A stretch of DNA of 64,000 bases from an uncultured Prevotellaceae bacterium (GCA_902801375.1 CADCIB010000004.1:1-64000); one strand, 5' to 3'. Positions 1 to 7,949 are shown, numbered from the stretch's first letter. A program made the numbers and translations. The notes: generated by a model from the sequence alone, not told the origin.

Positions 1-34
1 TAATTTTCTAATTCTTTAATTTTTCAACTTTCCT

Positions 35-517
35 ATGGCAGTACTTTACAGACTTTACCAGAACAACAACAAGAAGAACACGAAGGCCTACGGCAAGTGG
101 TTTGCCAAGGCCGTTCACACCAACGTTTATGGCACCGACGAGCTGGCTCAGGAGGTGCAGCGCAACTGCTCCATGAAGAAATCGGACGTGAAGGCCGTGA
201 TCGAGGAGCTCTGCGAAGTGATGGCCCGCGAACTGGGCAACTCCCACGCCATCAAGCTCTCGGGACTGGGCACCTTCCGCGCAGGTCTGAAGTCGACGGG
301 CACGGTGACCGTCCGCGAGTTCAACGCCTCGAAGAACATCACGGGCACGAAAATCAACTTCCTGCCCTTCCGCACCCGCGACGCCAGCACGAAGTCGTAC
401 ACCTCGCCGATGACCTCGGCCTGGCACATCCAGGAGGCACCGAAGAACACCGTGCTCCCCGAACCCAACGAGGACGACACCGATCCCGACGGCGGCAACG
501 GCAACGACGAGCCTTAA
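35..517 (+). CDS. HU-like DNA-binding protein
   Basis: 160-residue protein of the HU/IHF-related family that Bacteroidetes carry in many copies. These proteins bind and bend DNA in the nucleoid. The start (MAVLYRLYQNNNKKN) and the central IKLSGLGTFRAGLKS segment (about residues 76-91) match the helical base and beta-arm entry of this family, which is longer than classical HU (about 90 residues). The tail (about residues 143-160) is acidic and Gly/Asp/Pro rich, probably disordered. No promoter is visible because the window starts 34 bases upstream; a terminator follows 12 bases after the stop. The product is not the canonical HupA/B and I cannot say which paralog it is. Confidence 0.85.
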   Translation: MAVLYRLYQNNNKKNTKAYGKWFAKAVHTNVYGTDELAQEVQRNCSMKKSDVKAVIEELCEVMARELGNSHAIKLSGLGTFRAGLKSTGTVTVREFNASKNITGTKINFLPFRTRDASTKSYTSPMTSAWHIQEAPKNTVLPEPNEDDTDPDGGNGNDEP

Positions 518-528
518 CCTCCACCCCG

Positions 529-557
529 AGCCCTTCCACTACCGGAAGGGCTTTTTC
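529..557 (+). terminator. Rho-independent terminator after the HU-like gene
   Basis: Perfect 9-bp stem, AGCCCTTCC (529-537) with GGAAGGGCT (544-552), 6-base loop, then a T run. The right arm plus T run is repeated once just downstream (GAAGGGCTTTTTCC). Confidence 0.85.
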
Positions 558-633
558 CGAAGGGCTTTTTCCTACTCATACACGCTCACGGATTTTATGA
601 CGACCACGAATTGAACGAATTATTTTTCTTGAC

Positions 634-829
634 AACGGATTGCACGGATTTCACGGATTATTTCCTTAATTCTCTAATTCTCAAATTCTTGATAAATAGA
701 AAAACCACGGATTGCACGGATTGTTTCCTTCATTCTCCAATTCTCAAATTCTTGATAAATAGAAAAACCACGGATTTCACGGATTATTTCCTTCATTCTC
801 CAATTCTCTAATTCTTGATAAAAAAAAAG
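634..829. repeat. 63-bp tandem repeat, about three copies
   Basis: The block TTTCCTT...CACGGATT recurs at 661, 724 and 787, an exact period of 63 bases, with few mismatches. Each unit carries ACGGATTGCACGGATT-type runs followed by ATTCTCNAATTCTTGATAAA. Because 63 is a multiple of three, one frame stays open (611-811) and reads as TTDCTDFTDYFL repeats; I treat it as non-coding. A degenerate single unit lies at about 1146-1197, and the related ACCACGAATTTATCGAATT text recurs at 32497-32557. Confidence 0.85.
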
Positions 830-883
830 GAATAACATAGAAGTTGCCCCGAAAGGTTCGCAGGAGTATGAACGCCCCTCAAC

Positions 884-1125
884 CCTCCTACAGGAGGAAT
901 GTGACCCCCTCTTTACTCCCCCTTAGGGGGAGGAGAGGTTAGAACTGAGCGCAGAAACTACCCAGCCCCGCTCCTACAGGAGGCATGTGACCCCCTCTTT
1001 ACTCCCCCTGTAGGGGGAGGAGAGGTTAGAACTGAGCGCAGAAACAAACCAGCCCCCTCCTACAGAAAGGAACAAAACTAATCAGCCCCCCCTCCTACAG
1101 GAGGGGTGAGGGGGAGGTCATGAAG
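884..1125. repeat. Composite GC-rich intergenic repeat (two direct 75-bp copies plus a palindrome)
   Basis: Two direct copies of a roughly 75-bp sequence lie at 884-960 and 971-1046. Each begins with CCTACAGGAGG, passes through GACCCCCTCTTTACTCCC and ends AACTGAGCGCAGAAAC. They are followed at 1086-1125 by a CCCCTCCTACAGGAGGGG palindrome with GAGGGGGAGGTCATGA. The whole composite reappears in inverted orientation at 3685-3804. No open reading frame is present in 557-1232 apart from the repeat-derived frame. Confidence 0.8.
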
Positions 1126-1145
1126 GTCAATTGCTATATCATTAC

Positions 1146-1197
1146 CATAGAAAAACCACGGATTGCTCTCTCATCCTCCCATTCGTGATAAAAAACG
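1146..1197. repeat. Degenerate single copy of the 63-bp repeat
   Basis: ATAGAAAAACCACGGATTGC followed by CTCCCATTCGTGATAAAAAA matches the unit repeated at 634-829, shortened in the middle. It lies immediately upstream of the trmH-family promoter. Confidence 0.6.
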
Positions 1198-1232
1198 GCG
1201 GGCATAAATTTGGCGGTGTGAAATATTTGTCG

Positions 1233-1240
1233 TACCTTTG
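1233..1240 (+). promoter_or_regulatory. Bacteroidetes promoter of the TrmH-family gene
   Basis: -7 element TACCTTTG with a TTTG -33 element at 1209-1212, spacing 20. The start codon at 1259 lies about 18 bases after the -7 box. Confidence 0.8.
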
Positions 1241-1258
1241 CCGAATAAAAAAGACAGC

Positions 1259-2059
1259 ATGATGGAAAAGATAACGAGTGTGCAGAATGCGCGGGTGAAG
1301 CGCGTGGTGGCCTTGCAGCAGAAGTCGTCGGAACGTCGACGGGAGGGCGTCTTCGTGGTGGAAGGTCGTCGCGAGCTGGAGCATTGCCTCGAGGCGGGAC
1401 TGCGCGTGGAGAGCGTGTTCGCTTGCCCGGAGATGGGGGGCGAAGAGGTGAGGAGCGCTTGTGCGCGTGCGTCTGCCCAAGGGGCTGTCGTGAGCGAGGT
1501 CACGCCGCAGGTCTACGAGAAGATGGCCTATCGCGGCAGCACGGAAGGTGTGGTTGCGGTGGTCTGTGAGAAGTTGATGAAACTCAGCGACTTGAAGCTT
1601 TCTGATAAACCTTTGATTGTGGTGCTGGAGCGCGTGGAAAAGCCTGGCAACCTGGGGGCTGTCTTGCGCAGCGCCGATGCGTCGGGCGTGGATGCTGTAG
1701 TCGTCTGCGACCCCTTGACCGACCTGTATAACCCCAACCTGATTCGTTCGTCCATCGGAGCCATTTTTAGCGTCCCTTGTGTGGCCTGCACGTCGGAGGA
1801 GTGCATAGGTTTCCTGAAGGAACGGGGCATACAGATCCTCACGGCGCAGCTCCAGGATTCCCACCTTTACTACGATGTGGACATGCGCCGGGCGACGGCC
1901 ATCGTCATGGGAACCGAGTCCACGGGCCTGACACAGCAATGGCGCGAGGCGGCTGATGCGCATATCCGTATTCCCATGCTCGGGCGGCTCGACTCGCTGA
2001 ATGTGTCGGTGAGCGCCGCCATACTGATGTATGAGGCCGTCAGGCAAAGGACCTCGTGA
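1259..2059 (+). CDS. TrmH/SpoU-family RNA 2'-O-methyltransferase (RlmB-like)
   Basis: 266-residue SAM-dependent methyltransferase of the SPOUT (trefoil-knot) superfamily, expected to methylate a ribose 2'-OH in rRNA or tRNA. All three SpoU motifs are visible: KPGNLGAVLRSADASG (motif 1), IVMGTESTGL (motif 2) and IPMLGRLDSLNVSVSAA (motif 3). The N-terminal RREGVFVVEGRRELEHCL segment is the small substrate-binding domain typical of RlmB-type members. Start chosen at the first ATG after the promoter; the frame is open upstream but that part overlaps the -7 box. A second ATG at 1262 is equally possible. The exact target nucleotide cannot be read from sequence. Confidence 0.88.
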   Translation: MMEKITSVQNARVKRVVALQQKSSERRREGVFVVEGRRELEHCLEAGLRVESVFACPEMGGEEVRSACARASAQGAVVSEVTPQVYEKMAYRGSTEGVVAVVCEKLMKLSDLKLSDKPLIVVLERVEKPGNLGAVLRSADASGVDAVVVCDPLTDLYNPNLIRSSIGAIFSVPCVACTSEECIGFLKERGIQILTAQLQDSHLYYDVDMRRATAIVMGTESTGLTQQWREAADAHIRIPMLGRLDSLNVSVSAAILMYEAVRQRTS

Positions 2060-2182
2060 TGTTCTTTTCGGCAAGTTGAAGGAATAAAGGGTAAGAGCCC
2101 CACGAGAAGGGGTGCTTGTGAAACTTCAGCAGATAATTGCTATTTATTTTGGAAAAATGGTGGCGGTTTCGAAATAAATGTA

Positions 2183-2190
2183 TAACTTTG
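2183..2190 (+). promoter_or_regulatory. Promoter of the M48 protease gene
   Basis: TAACTTTG fits TAnnTTTG; no good -33 TTTG at the usual distance. Start codon 28 bases downstream. Confidence 0.6.
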
Positions 2191-2217
2191 CACCAATCAA
2201 TTCTAAACACAAGCAAT

Positions 2218-3156
2218 ATGAACAAAATCAAGTTTATCGCATTAACGCTGCTCACCTCCATTCTGGTGAGCTGCGGAACCACAAGCACGGTGCCCATCAC
2301 GGGCCGCAAGCACAGGCTGAGCGTCGACGACGCTTCCATGCTGAGTCTGAGTACGCAACAGTATCAGGAGTACCTGAAGAGCGCGAAACTCTCTACCAAC
2401 GCCGCAAACACCGCTTTGGTGAAAAAGGTGGGTCAGCGGCTGGCTGATGCTGTGGAGAGCTATCTGAACAACAACGGCTTTGCCAACGAGGTGCAGTATT
2501 TCCAATGGGAGTTCAACCTGATTCAGGACAACCAGGTGAACGCCTTCTGCATGCCTGGCGGAAAGATTGCCGTGCTGGAGGGCCTGCTGCCCGTCACGAA
2601 GGACGAGGGCTCGCTGGCCATCGTCTTGGGTCATGAGATTGCGCATGCTGTGGCCAAACACTCTGCCGAACAGATGACGAAGGCCAACAACTCGAACGTG
2701 CTGCTCCAGATTGGTGCTGTGGCCGCCGCAGCTGCCGGAGCCAGCAACGAAATGGTGCAGACGGGTGCCGCCATAGCCGGACAGGGCCTGACGCTGCTCA
2801 ACCTGAAGTATTCGCGCGACAACGAGAGCGAGGCCGACTACATGGGCCTGATCTTCGCCGCGATGGCTGGCTACGACCCCAATGTGGCCATCACGTTCTG
2901 GCAGCGCATGGCCGCCCAGTCGCAGCAGCAGGTAGCCACCTGGATGAGCAGTCACCCCAGCGACGAGAAGCGCATAGCCGACATTCAGAAGCATCTGCCC
3001 GAGGCGATGCAGTACTACCAGGCTGCTGTGGCCAAGGCTCCGGCTACGACGTCTTCTGCCAAGAAATCCTCTTCTGCGAAGAAGTCCACTTCTACGAAGA
3101 AGTCGACAACCGGCACGAAGAAGTCGACGTCGAAGGGCTTCACCATCGGCAAGTAA
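2218..3156 (+). CDS. M48-family zinc metalloprotease, lipoprotein
   Basis: 312-residue secreted lipoprotein. The lipobox is LVSC with the acylated cysteine at residue 19. The M48 zinc site is clear: HEIAH at about residues 139-143 (two His ligands and catalytic Glu) and the third ligand in ESEADYMG at about 203-210. This domain family (Ste24/HtpX/BepA/LoiP-like) degrades or remodels misfolded envelope proteins; the lipoprotein form suggests periplasmic action as in E. coli BepA or LoiP. A Ser/Lys/Thr-rich tail (KKSSSAKKSTSTKKS) closes the protein and is probably a flexible cell-wall or LPS-contacting extension. Start at the first ATG after the promoter; the frame extends upstream to 2137 but without support. 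A small HExxH gene follows 46 bases later, probably in the same operon. Confidence 0.9.
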   Translation: MNKIKFIALTLLTSILVSCGTTSTVPITGRKHRLSVDDASMLSLSTQQYQEYLKSAKLSTNAANTALVKKVGQRLADAVESYLNNNGFANEVQYFQWEFNLIQDNQVNAFCMPGGKIAVLEGLLPVTKDEGSLAIVLGHEIAHAVAKHSAEQMTKANNSNVLLQIGAVAAAAAGASNEMVQTGAAIAGQGLTLLNLKYSRDNESEADYMGLIFAAMAGYDPNVAITFWQRMAAQSQQQVATWMSSHPSDEKRIADIQKHLPEAMQYYQAAVAKAPATTSSAKKSSSAKKSTSTKKSTTGTKKSTSKGFTIGK

Positions 3157-3202
3157 ACCCGCAGAGGCGTAGTTTCGCCCGTCGGGGGCGATTCGTTTCT
3201 TT

Positions 3203-3640
3203 ATGGCAAGACCTTCCAGACAGACCGACATGCGGGCCACGGTGAGTCGTCTGTGGTGCCGCAAGGGCTATCAGGCCATTACCTTGTTCGGGCATATTTT
3301 CACGCGCGAGCAGGCAATGGCCGATAGCCTGAACCGTCGGTTCGACACGCTGAAGAACCACGAGATGATCCACCTGCGGCAGGCGCAGAGCACCCGCAAC
3401 TCGTGGCTGCTTTTCTATACCTTATATATATATTACTCGTTGCGCGCCTTGACCTATTGGCGGAAGACGCGCAACGCCGCCTACTACCTGAATCCTTTCG
3501 AGATGGAGGCCTACAGACACATGCACGACCTGCACTATCTCGACGACAAGGCGCAGGGCGCCCACGAGTGGCGCAAGTATGCGCGAATGCCGCTTGCCGA
3601 GCGCCTGAGCCTGCTCGGCAGCCTGCGCCGTCCCTCATGA
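3203..3640 (+). CDS. Small HExxH protein, putative metalloprotease-like
   Basis: 145-residue protein of a Bacteroidetes hypothetical family. It has HEMIH at residues 53-57 followed by LRQ, a hydrophobic segment at about 66-81 (WLLFYTLYIYYSL), and NPFEMEAYRH at about 97-106, which could supply a third zinc ligand in gluzincin fashion. No signal peptide is obvious; the single hydrophobic stretch between the two motifs resembles the membrane-embedded arrangement of minimal M48/M56-type proteins. It follows the M48 protease gene by 46 bases. Protease activity is inferred from motif only and the product may be inactive or non-proteolytic. An alternative ATG lies at 3230. Confidence 0.6.
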   Translation: MARPSRQTDMRATVSRLWCRKGYQAITLFGHIFTREQAMADSLNRRFDTLKNHEMIHLRQAQSTRNSWLLFYTLYIYYSLRALTYWRKTRNAAYYLNPFEMEAYRHMHDLHYLDDKAQGAHEWRKYARMPLAERLSLLGSLRRPS

Positions 3641-3684
3641 ATTCCGAAACTACTCAGCAACCCCTCGCGGATGGATATCCCCCC

Positions 3685-3804
3685 TAATGACCTCCCCTAA
3701 CCCCTCCTGCAGGAGGGGGATTGATTAGTTTCTGCGCTCAGTACTAACTATTCCTCCCCCTACAGGGGGAGTTAAGAGGGGGTCGCACAATCCCTACAGG
3801 AGGA
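3685..3804. repeat. Inverted copy of the composite GC-rich repeat
   Basis: Read on the minus strand this matches 971-1125: CCCCTCCTGCAGGAGGGG palindrome (about 3700-3717), then the 75-bp unit (GTTTCTGCGCTCAGT at 3728-3742, CTCCCCCTACAGGGGGAG, AAGAGGGGGTC, CCTACAGGAGG). The two copies bracket the three genes at 1259-3640 in inverted orientation. The remainder of 3641-3929 has no reading frame. Confidence 0.75.
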
Positions 3805-3929
3805 GTAAGAAAGGGCATAGACGGGGGGTAGTTACCTGAATTTCCCCCGCTTTGCAAACTTTTGCAAACCCTTCGCGCAGTTGCAAACAAAAGCGAACCC
3901 AAATGTTTGGCGGGTTCGTTTTTTTGTTG

Positions 3930-3937
3930 TACCTTTG
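3930..3937 (+). promoter_or_regulatory. Promoter of the coiled-coil/HTH protein
   Basis: TACCTTTG with TTTG at 3906-3909, spacing 20. The ATG at 3942 would lie at or next to the transcription start. Confidence 0.75.
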
Positions 3938-3941
3938 CGGC

Positions 3942-4625
3942 ATGAATCAGATCACAATGTCCATATTGACCCAACGGGAGCTGTTTCTCATCGCGCTCTT
4001 CACCGTTACGTACGTGACGTTGTTCGTGGTGGCCGTGCAGAACAGCCGGCGGAAGATCCTGCTCCTGGAGGAGCGCCTGCACAAGGTGAACGCGTTGAAA
4101 GAGAGCCTGGAGGCGCAGAGCAGCCAAAGCATAGAAGAGAACCGCCGGAAAATCGTGGAGCTCGAGGATTTGCTGGCGCGCATGGGCGACGAGAACTCGA
4201 TGCTCCGTCTGGAACTGGAAGAGAAGAAGGCGCGCCTGGACTATAATAATAAGGTGGCGGTCATTGACAAGGAGAAGCGTTCACAGGCCGAGACCACCAT
4301 CTTCAGCTCGGACGTTTACCGCCGGATGCAACGCTGCCTGGACGAGGGGCGGATGATGACGCAGGACGACTGGCAGCAGCTGGTGCAGCTCATCGACGGC
4401 ATCTACACGGGTTTCACGGAGAAGCTCTACGGGCTTTACAAGCTCTCGCAACAGGACTACTACGTCAGCCTGCTCATCAAGGCGCGTATGCAGCCGAAGG
4501 AAATCGCCACGCTCACGGCCCATTCCAAGGAGAGCGTCGCCTCCACCCGCAGCCGCCTCTACCAGAAAGTGTTCGGCAAGAAGGGCTCTTCGCGCCAATG
4601 GGACGACTTCATCCTCTCGCTGTAG
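3942..4625 (+). CDS. Membrane-anchored coiled-coil protein with C-terminal HTH-like domain
   Basis: 227 residues: one N-terminal membrane segment (LFLIALFTVTYVTLFVVAV, about 14-32), a long charged coiled coil (about 38-115), and a C-terminal domain with KARMQPKEIATLTAHSKESV and RSRLYQKVFGKKG. The C-terminal 110 residues are clearly homologous to the end of the TPR regulator at 32834-34582 (same LLxKAxxxxxxIATLTxxSKxx and YQKxFGKKG motifs). That arrangement (sensor, membrane helix, coiled coil, LuxR-like HTH) is known from Bacteroidetes TPR regulators; this copy lacks the periplasmic TPR part. It probably acts as a membrane-tethered DNA-binding protein, but the target is unknown. The start is uncertain: ATG 3942 would be leaderless, ATG 3957 would leave a short leader. 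Confidence 0.7.
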   Translation: MNQITMSILTQRELFLIALFTVTYVTLFVVAVQNSRRKILLLEERLHKVNALKESLEAQSSQSIEENRRKIVELEDLLARMGDENSMLRLELEEKKARLDYNNKVAVIDKEKRSQAETTIFSSDVYRRMQRCLDEGRMMTQDDWQQLVQLIDGIYTGFTEKLYGLYKLSQQDYYVSLLIKARMQPKEIATLTAHSKESVASTRSRLYQKVFGKKGSSRQWDDFILSL

Positions 4626-4671
4626 GCCCCTCCTAAACTCCCCCAAGGGAGGAAATCAAAGGGGGCGGAAG
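4626..4671. repeat. Short relative of the CCCCTCC/GGAGGGG intergenic element
   Basis: CCCCTCCTAAACTCCCCC followed by AAGGGAGGAAATCAAAGGGG: imperfect inverted repeat, same flavour as 1086-1125. The rest of 4672-4734 is AT-rich and shows no clear TAnnTTTG box. Confidence 0.5.
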
Positions 4672-4734
4672 AGATACTTAAACGCCAAATGAACAAATAA
4701 ATTGTATATTGTAATTCTGTAAATTGTAAGTAAT

Positions 4735-5187
4735 ATGATTGACTATCTTTCACAACACCTTTGGCAGATGTGGGCCGTAGTGGCCGTGGTTTGCCTCATT
4801 CTGGAGCTGACAGCCGGTGATTTCTTCATCATGTGCTTCTCCATTGGAGCCGTCTTCGCCACCATCGCGGCGGCCTGCGGCATCGGATTCTATTGGCAGC
4901 TGGCAGTCTTTGCCCTGTTCACGCTCATCAGTCTTTTCCTGGTGCGGCCCATCGCCTTGCGCTATCTTCACAAAAACGACCAGTACCGCGAGAGCAACGC
5001 CGACGCCATCATCGGCCGCAGGGGTAGGGTGGTGGAAACCATCGAGGCTGGCGGCTATGGCCGTGTGGCCATCGACGGCGACGTGTGGAAGGCCGTCAGC
5101 AACGGTCAGGAGGCCGTCGCTGTGGGGTCGTTCGTCCGCGTGGTCGGAAGGGAAAGCACCATCATCACCGTAGAGAGCGCGGAGTAG
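4735..5187 (+). CDS. NfeD-like membrane protein
   Basis: 150-residue short NfeD. Two or three membrane segments fill residues 10-75 (WAVVAVVCLILELTAGDFF, then AVFATIAAACGIGFYW and LAVFALFTLISLFLV), followed by a soluble OB-fold domain (IIGRRGRVVETIEAGGYGRV, WKAVSNG, VGSFVRVVGRES), which is the NfeD C-terminal domain. NfeD proteins are nearly always encoded next to an SPFH/stomatin gene and are thought to work with it in membrane microdomain organisation or quality control; here the SPFH gene follows 66 bases downstream on the same strand, as expected. Confidence 0.88.
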   Translation: MIDYLSQHLWQMWAVVAVVCLILELTAGDFFIMCFSIGAVFATIAAACGIGFYWQLAVFALFTLISLFLVRPIALRYLHKNDQYRESNADAIIGRRGRVVETIEAGGYGRVAIDGDVWKAVSNGQEAVAVGSFVRVVGRESTIITVESAE

Positions 5188-5253
5188 CTTTCGCGGGAAA
5201 AGAATCATCGAAAGAAACAGTATAATTATTAACATCAAAATAGTAAAAGTATT

Positions 5254-6207
5254 ATGGACCTTATGAGTTATGTACTGATAGCCATCGTCATTCTCGTGGT
5301 TATCTTCGCCAAAATGGCGTTAGTGATTATCCCTCAGTCGGAAACCCGCATCATTGAGCGTCTCGGGCGCTACTACTCCACGCTGAAGCCGGGCATCAAC
5401 ATCATCATCCCCTTCATCGACCGCGCCAAGGAGATTGTGGTGCTCAACCGCGGACGCTATGCCTACTCCAGCAGCATCGACCTTCGCGAGCAGGTGTACG
5501 ACTTCCCCTCGCAGAACGTCATCACGAAGGACAATATCCAGATGGAAATCAACGCCTTGCTGTATTTCCAGATTGTCGACCCCTTCAAGGCTGTCTATGA
5601 AATCAACAACCTGCCCAACGCCATCGAGAAGCTGACGCAGACCACCCTGCGTAACATTATCGGTGAGATGGAGCTCGACGAGACGTTGACTTCGCGCGAC
5701 ACCATCAACACCAAGCTGCGCGCCGTGCTCGACGACGCTACCGACAAGTGGGGCGTGAAGGTGAACCGTGTGGAGCTGCAGGACATCATTCCTCCCTCGA
5801 CCGTGCTCAACGCGATGGAGAAGCAGATGCAGGCCGAGCGCAACAAGCGTGCGCAGATCCTGACCTCAGAGGGTGAGAAAGCTGCCGACATTCTGGCTTC
5901 GGAAGGTGAGAAGACGGCTATGATCAACCGCGCCGAAGCTGCCAAGCAGCAGGCCATCCTCCACGCTGAGGGTGAGGCGCAGGCACGCATCCGCAAGGCT
6001 GAGGCAGAGGCCATCGCCATCGAGAAGATCACGGAGGCTGTGGGCAAGTCGACCAACCCCGCCAACTACCTCCTGGCGCAGAAGTATATCCAGATGATGG
6101 AAGAGCTGGCCAAGGGTGACAAGGCCAAGACCGTCTACCTGCCTTACGAAGCTACCAACGTGATGGGAAGCATCGGCGGCATCAAGGAGCTCTTCAAGGA
6201 AGGTTAA
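5254..6207 (+). CDS. SPFH-domain (stomatin/QmcA-like) membrane protein
   Basis: 317 residues: N-terminal membrane anchor (YVLIAIVILVVIFAKMALVI, about 5-24), SPFH domain starting IPQSETRIIERLGRY (about 25 onward) with PFIDRAKEIVVLNRG, then a long Ala/Glu-rich coiled coil (repeats of LTSEGEKAADILASEGEKTA, AEAAKQQAILHAEGEAQARI) up to about residue 265. The pattern is that of stomatin/paraslipin (QmcA, YbbK) proteins, which oligomerise into cage-like rings on the membrane and partner with NfeD. A terminator follows 23 bases after the stop, closing the nfeD-SPFH operon. Confidence 0.9.
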   Translation: MDLMSYVLIAIVILVVIFAKMALVIIPQSETRIIERLGRYYSTLKPGINIIIPFIDRAKEIVVLNRGRYAYSSSIDLREQVYDFPSQNVITKDNIQMEINALLYFQIVDPFKAVYEINNLPNAIEKLTQTTLRNIIGEMELDETLTSRDTINTKLRAVLDDATDKWGVKVNRVELQDIIPPSTVLNAMEKQMQAERNKRAQILTSEGEKAADILASEGEKTAMINRAEAAKQQAILHAEGEAQARIRKAEAEAIAIEKITEAVGKSTNPANYLLAQKYIQMMEELAKGDKAKTVYLPYEATNVMGSIGGIKELFKEG

Positions 6208-6230
6208 TGCCCCCTTCTCCGCAGGCAAAC

Positions 6231-6269
6231 GAGGTTCTTTTCCACACAGGAAGGGAACCTCCTTTTTGT
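6231..6269 (+). terminator. Rho-independent terminator after the SPFH gene
   Basis: GAGGTTC (6231-6237) pairs with GAACCTC (6255-6261), then a CTTTTTG run. Confidence 0.7.
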
Positions 6270-6371
6270 TTGTACAGACCGTTTTCCCAGTTATACGCCG
6301 TTTCAGCTGCCTTTTTTGCTGCATTTGAAAAAATAAATCGGAAAAAGTTTTGTCATTTCCGTGAATTGTAG

Positions 6372-6379
6372 TACCTTTG
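6372..6379 (+). promoter_or_regulatory. Promoter of infC-rpmI-rplT
   Basis: TACCTTTG with TTTG at 6349-6352, spacing 19. A leader of about 30 bases precedes infC. Confidence 0.85.
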
Positions 6380-6415
6380 CAGCCGATTTTGAAATAAGTT
6401 GAACAAAAACAGTTG

Positions 6416-7141
6416 ATGAAGAACGACAAAAAAGGTAACCAGTACCGCGTGAACGAGCAAATCCGTGTTCGCGAGGTGCGTATTGTGGGCGACAACGGTT
6501 CGATGGTTGTGCCTACCAGACAAGCATTGGATATGGCTCGCCAGCAGGGGGTAGACCTCGTGGAGATTTCCCCGAACGCCAATCCGCCCGTTTGCCGCAT
6601 CATCGACTACAGCAAGTTCCTCTACCAGCAGAAAAAGCGTGCGAAGGAAATGAAGGCCAAGCAGGTGAAGCAGGAGGTGAAGGAAATCCGTTTCGGACCC
6701 CAGACCGACGACCACGACTACAACTTCAAGCTGAAGCACGCCAAGGAATTCTTGAGCGAAGGCAACAAAGTGCGCGCATACGTGTTCTTCCGCGGGCGCA
6801 GCATTCTCTTCAAGGAGCAAGGTGAGGTGCTGCTGCTGCGTTTTGCCAACGACCTGGAGGAATACGGAAAGGTGGAGCAGATGCCCAGCCTGGAAGGCAA
6901 GAAGATGTTCCTCTACATCGCTCCCAAGAAGGCCGGCACAGCCAAGAAGAGCCAGCAGAAGATGGACCGCGAGAAGCGCGAGGCTGAGGCCAAGGACAAC
7001 GAAAAGCAGGTGCGCGATGAGCAGAAGCGTGCTGAGGTTGACGTGGAAATGCCTTCTGGCGGCGGTCTCTTTGCCAACATCAAGGGGGGTGAGGACATTC
7101 TCAGCAAGCTCAACCAGCAGGTCACCGAGGAGCAGTCGTAA
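6416..7141 (+). CDS. infC: Translation initiation factor IF-3
   Basis: 241 residues. IF-3 binds the 30S subunit, prevents premature 50S joining and checks the start codon. The N-domain ([53 protein letters not shown]) and C-domain ([30 protein letters not shown]) are canonical and end near residue 175; the remaining 65 residues are a charged Lys/Glu extension ([19 protein letters not shown]) not present in E. coli IF-3 (180 residues). Start taken as ATG 6416; a TTG lies directly before it at 6413. First gene of the conserved infC-rpmI-rplT operon. Confidence 0.95.
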   Translation: MKNDKKGNQYRVNEQIRVREVRIVGDNGSMVVPTRQALDMARQQGVDLVEISPNANPPVCRIIDYSKFLYQQKKRAKEMKAKQVKQEVKEIRFGPQTDDHDYNFKLKHAKEFLSEGNKVRAYVFFRGRSILFKEQGEVLLLRFANDLEEYGKVEQMPSLEGKKMFLYIAPKKAGTAKKSQQKMDREKREAEAKDNEKQVRDEQKRAEVDVEMPSGGGLFANIKGGEDILSKLNQQVTEEQS

Positions 7142-7243
7142 GCCGCCCATCCATCAAATCGAGATTAACACGGCCTGTGCGTAACGTTCGGTATATACGT
7201 TGCCACGACCTCATAACAATAACAATTTAAACATTTAAAAAAC

Positions 7244-7441
7244 ATGCCAAAAGTAAAGACAAACTCCGGTGCGAAGAAGAGATTCCGTTTCACCGGAACA
7301 GGCAAGGTGAAGCGCAACCACGCTTATCACAGCCACATTCTGACAAAGAAAACCAAGAAGCAGAAGCGCAACTTGGTGCATTCAGCCATCGTAGACACAA
7401 GCAACATGAAGCAGGTACGCGATTTGCTCTGCCTCCGTTAA
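7244..7441 (+). CDS. rpmI: 50S ribosomal protein L35
   Basis: 65-residue basic protein starting [20 protein letters not shown] with [20 protein letters not shown], the conserved L35 signature. It lies 102 bases after infC and 32 bases before rplT. The 102-base spacer contains a small inverted repeat (GTAACG about 7180, CGTTGC about 7197) that might be a regulatory hairpin, but I cannot assign it to a known leader family. Confidence 0.96.
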   Translation: MPKVKTNSGAKKRFRFTGTGKVKRNHAYHSHILTKKTKKQKRNLVHSAIVDTSNMKQVRDLLCLR

Positions 7442-7473
7442 TTCATTAACAATTAAACAGAAAGGACAAAATT

Positions 7474-7818
7474 ATGCCAAGATCAGTAAATCACGTTGCT
7501 TCAAGAGCAAGAAGAAAGAGAATCCTGAAACTTACACGCGGCTACTTCGGAGCCCGTAAGAACGTTTGGACCGTAGCCAAGAATACTTGGGAGAAGGGTC
7601 TGACCTACGCCTATCGCGACCGCAAACTGAAGAAGCGCAACTTCCGCGCCCTGTGGATCCAGCGTATCAACGCTGCCGCCCGCATGGAAGGTATGACCTA
7701 CAGCACGCTGATGGGTGCCCTGCACAAGGCTGGTATCGAGATCAACCGCAAAGTGTTGGCCGACCTCGCCGTCAACAATCCCGCCGCTTTCAAGGCCATC
7801 GTTGACAAGGTGAAGTAA
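7474..7818 (+). CDS. rplT: 50S ribosomal protein L20
   Basis: 114 residues; [36 protein letters not shown], and [19 protein letters not shown] are canonical L20. L20 is essential for early 50S assembly and in several bacteria autoregulates this operon. A strong terminator follows. Confidence 0.97.
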   Translation: MPRSVNHVASRARRKRILKLTRGYFGARKNVWTVAKNTWEKGLTYAYRDRKLKKRNFRALWIQRINAAARMEGMTYSTLMGALHKAGIEINRKVLADLAVNNPAAFKAIVDKVK

Positions 7819-7853
7819 GAATAACCCTCTATTTTTCGTAGAGAAACGATAAG

Positions 7854-7889
7854 GAATCGCCTAAAACTGTTTGGGCGATTCTTTTTGTT
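7854..7889 (+). terminator. Rho-independent terminator after rplT
   Basis: GAATCGCC (7854-7861) pairs perfectly with GGCGATTC (7874-7881), followed by TTTTTG. Confidence 0.88.
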
Positions 7890-7949
7890 TGTATAGCGTC
7901 AATTCTTTTTGTTTTGTCTAATTTATTTTTCTATTCGATAAACAATTCG

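Noticed and set aside
611-811. Open frame encoding TTDCTDFTDYFL repeats
   Set aside because: It is a by-product of the 63-bp intergenic repeat, has no promoter or ribosome-binding context, and no stop occurs only because the period is divisible by three.
884-3804. Composite transposon
   Set aside because: The inverted repeats carry no transposase and the enclosed genes are ordinary core genes; recombination between dispersed repeats is a simpler view.
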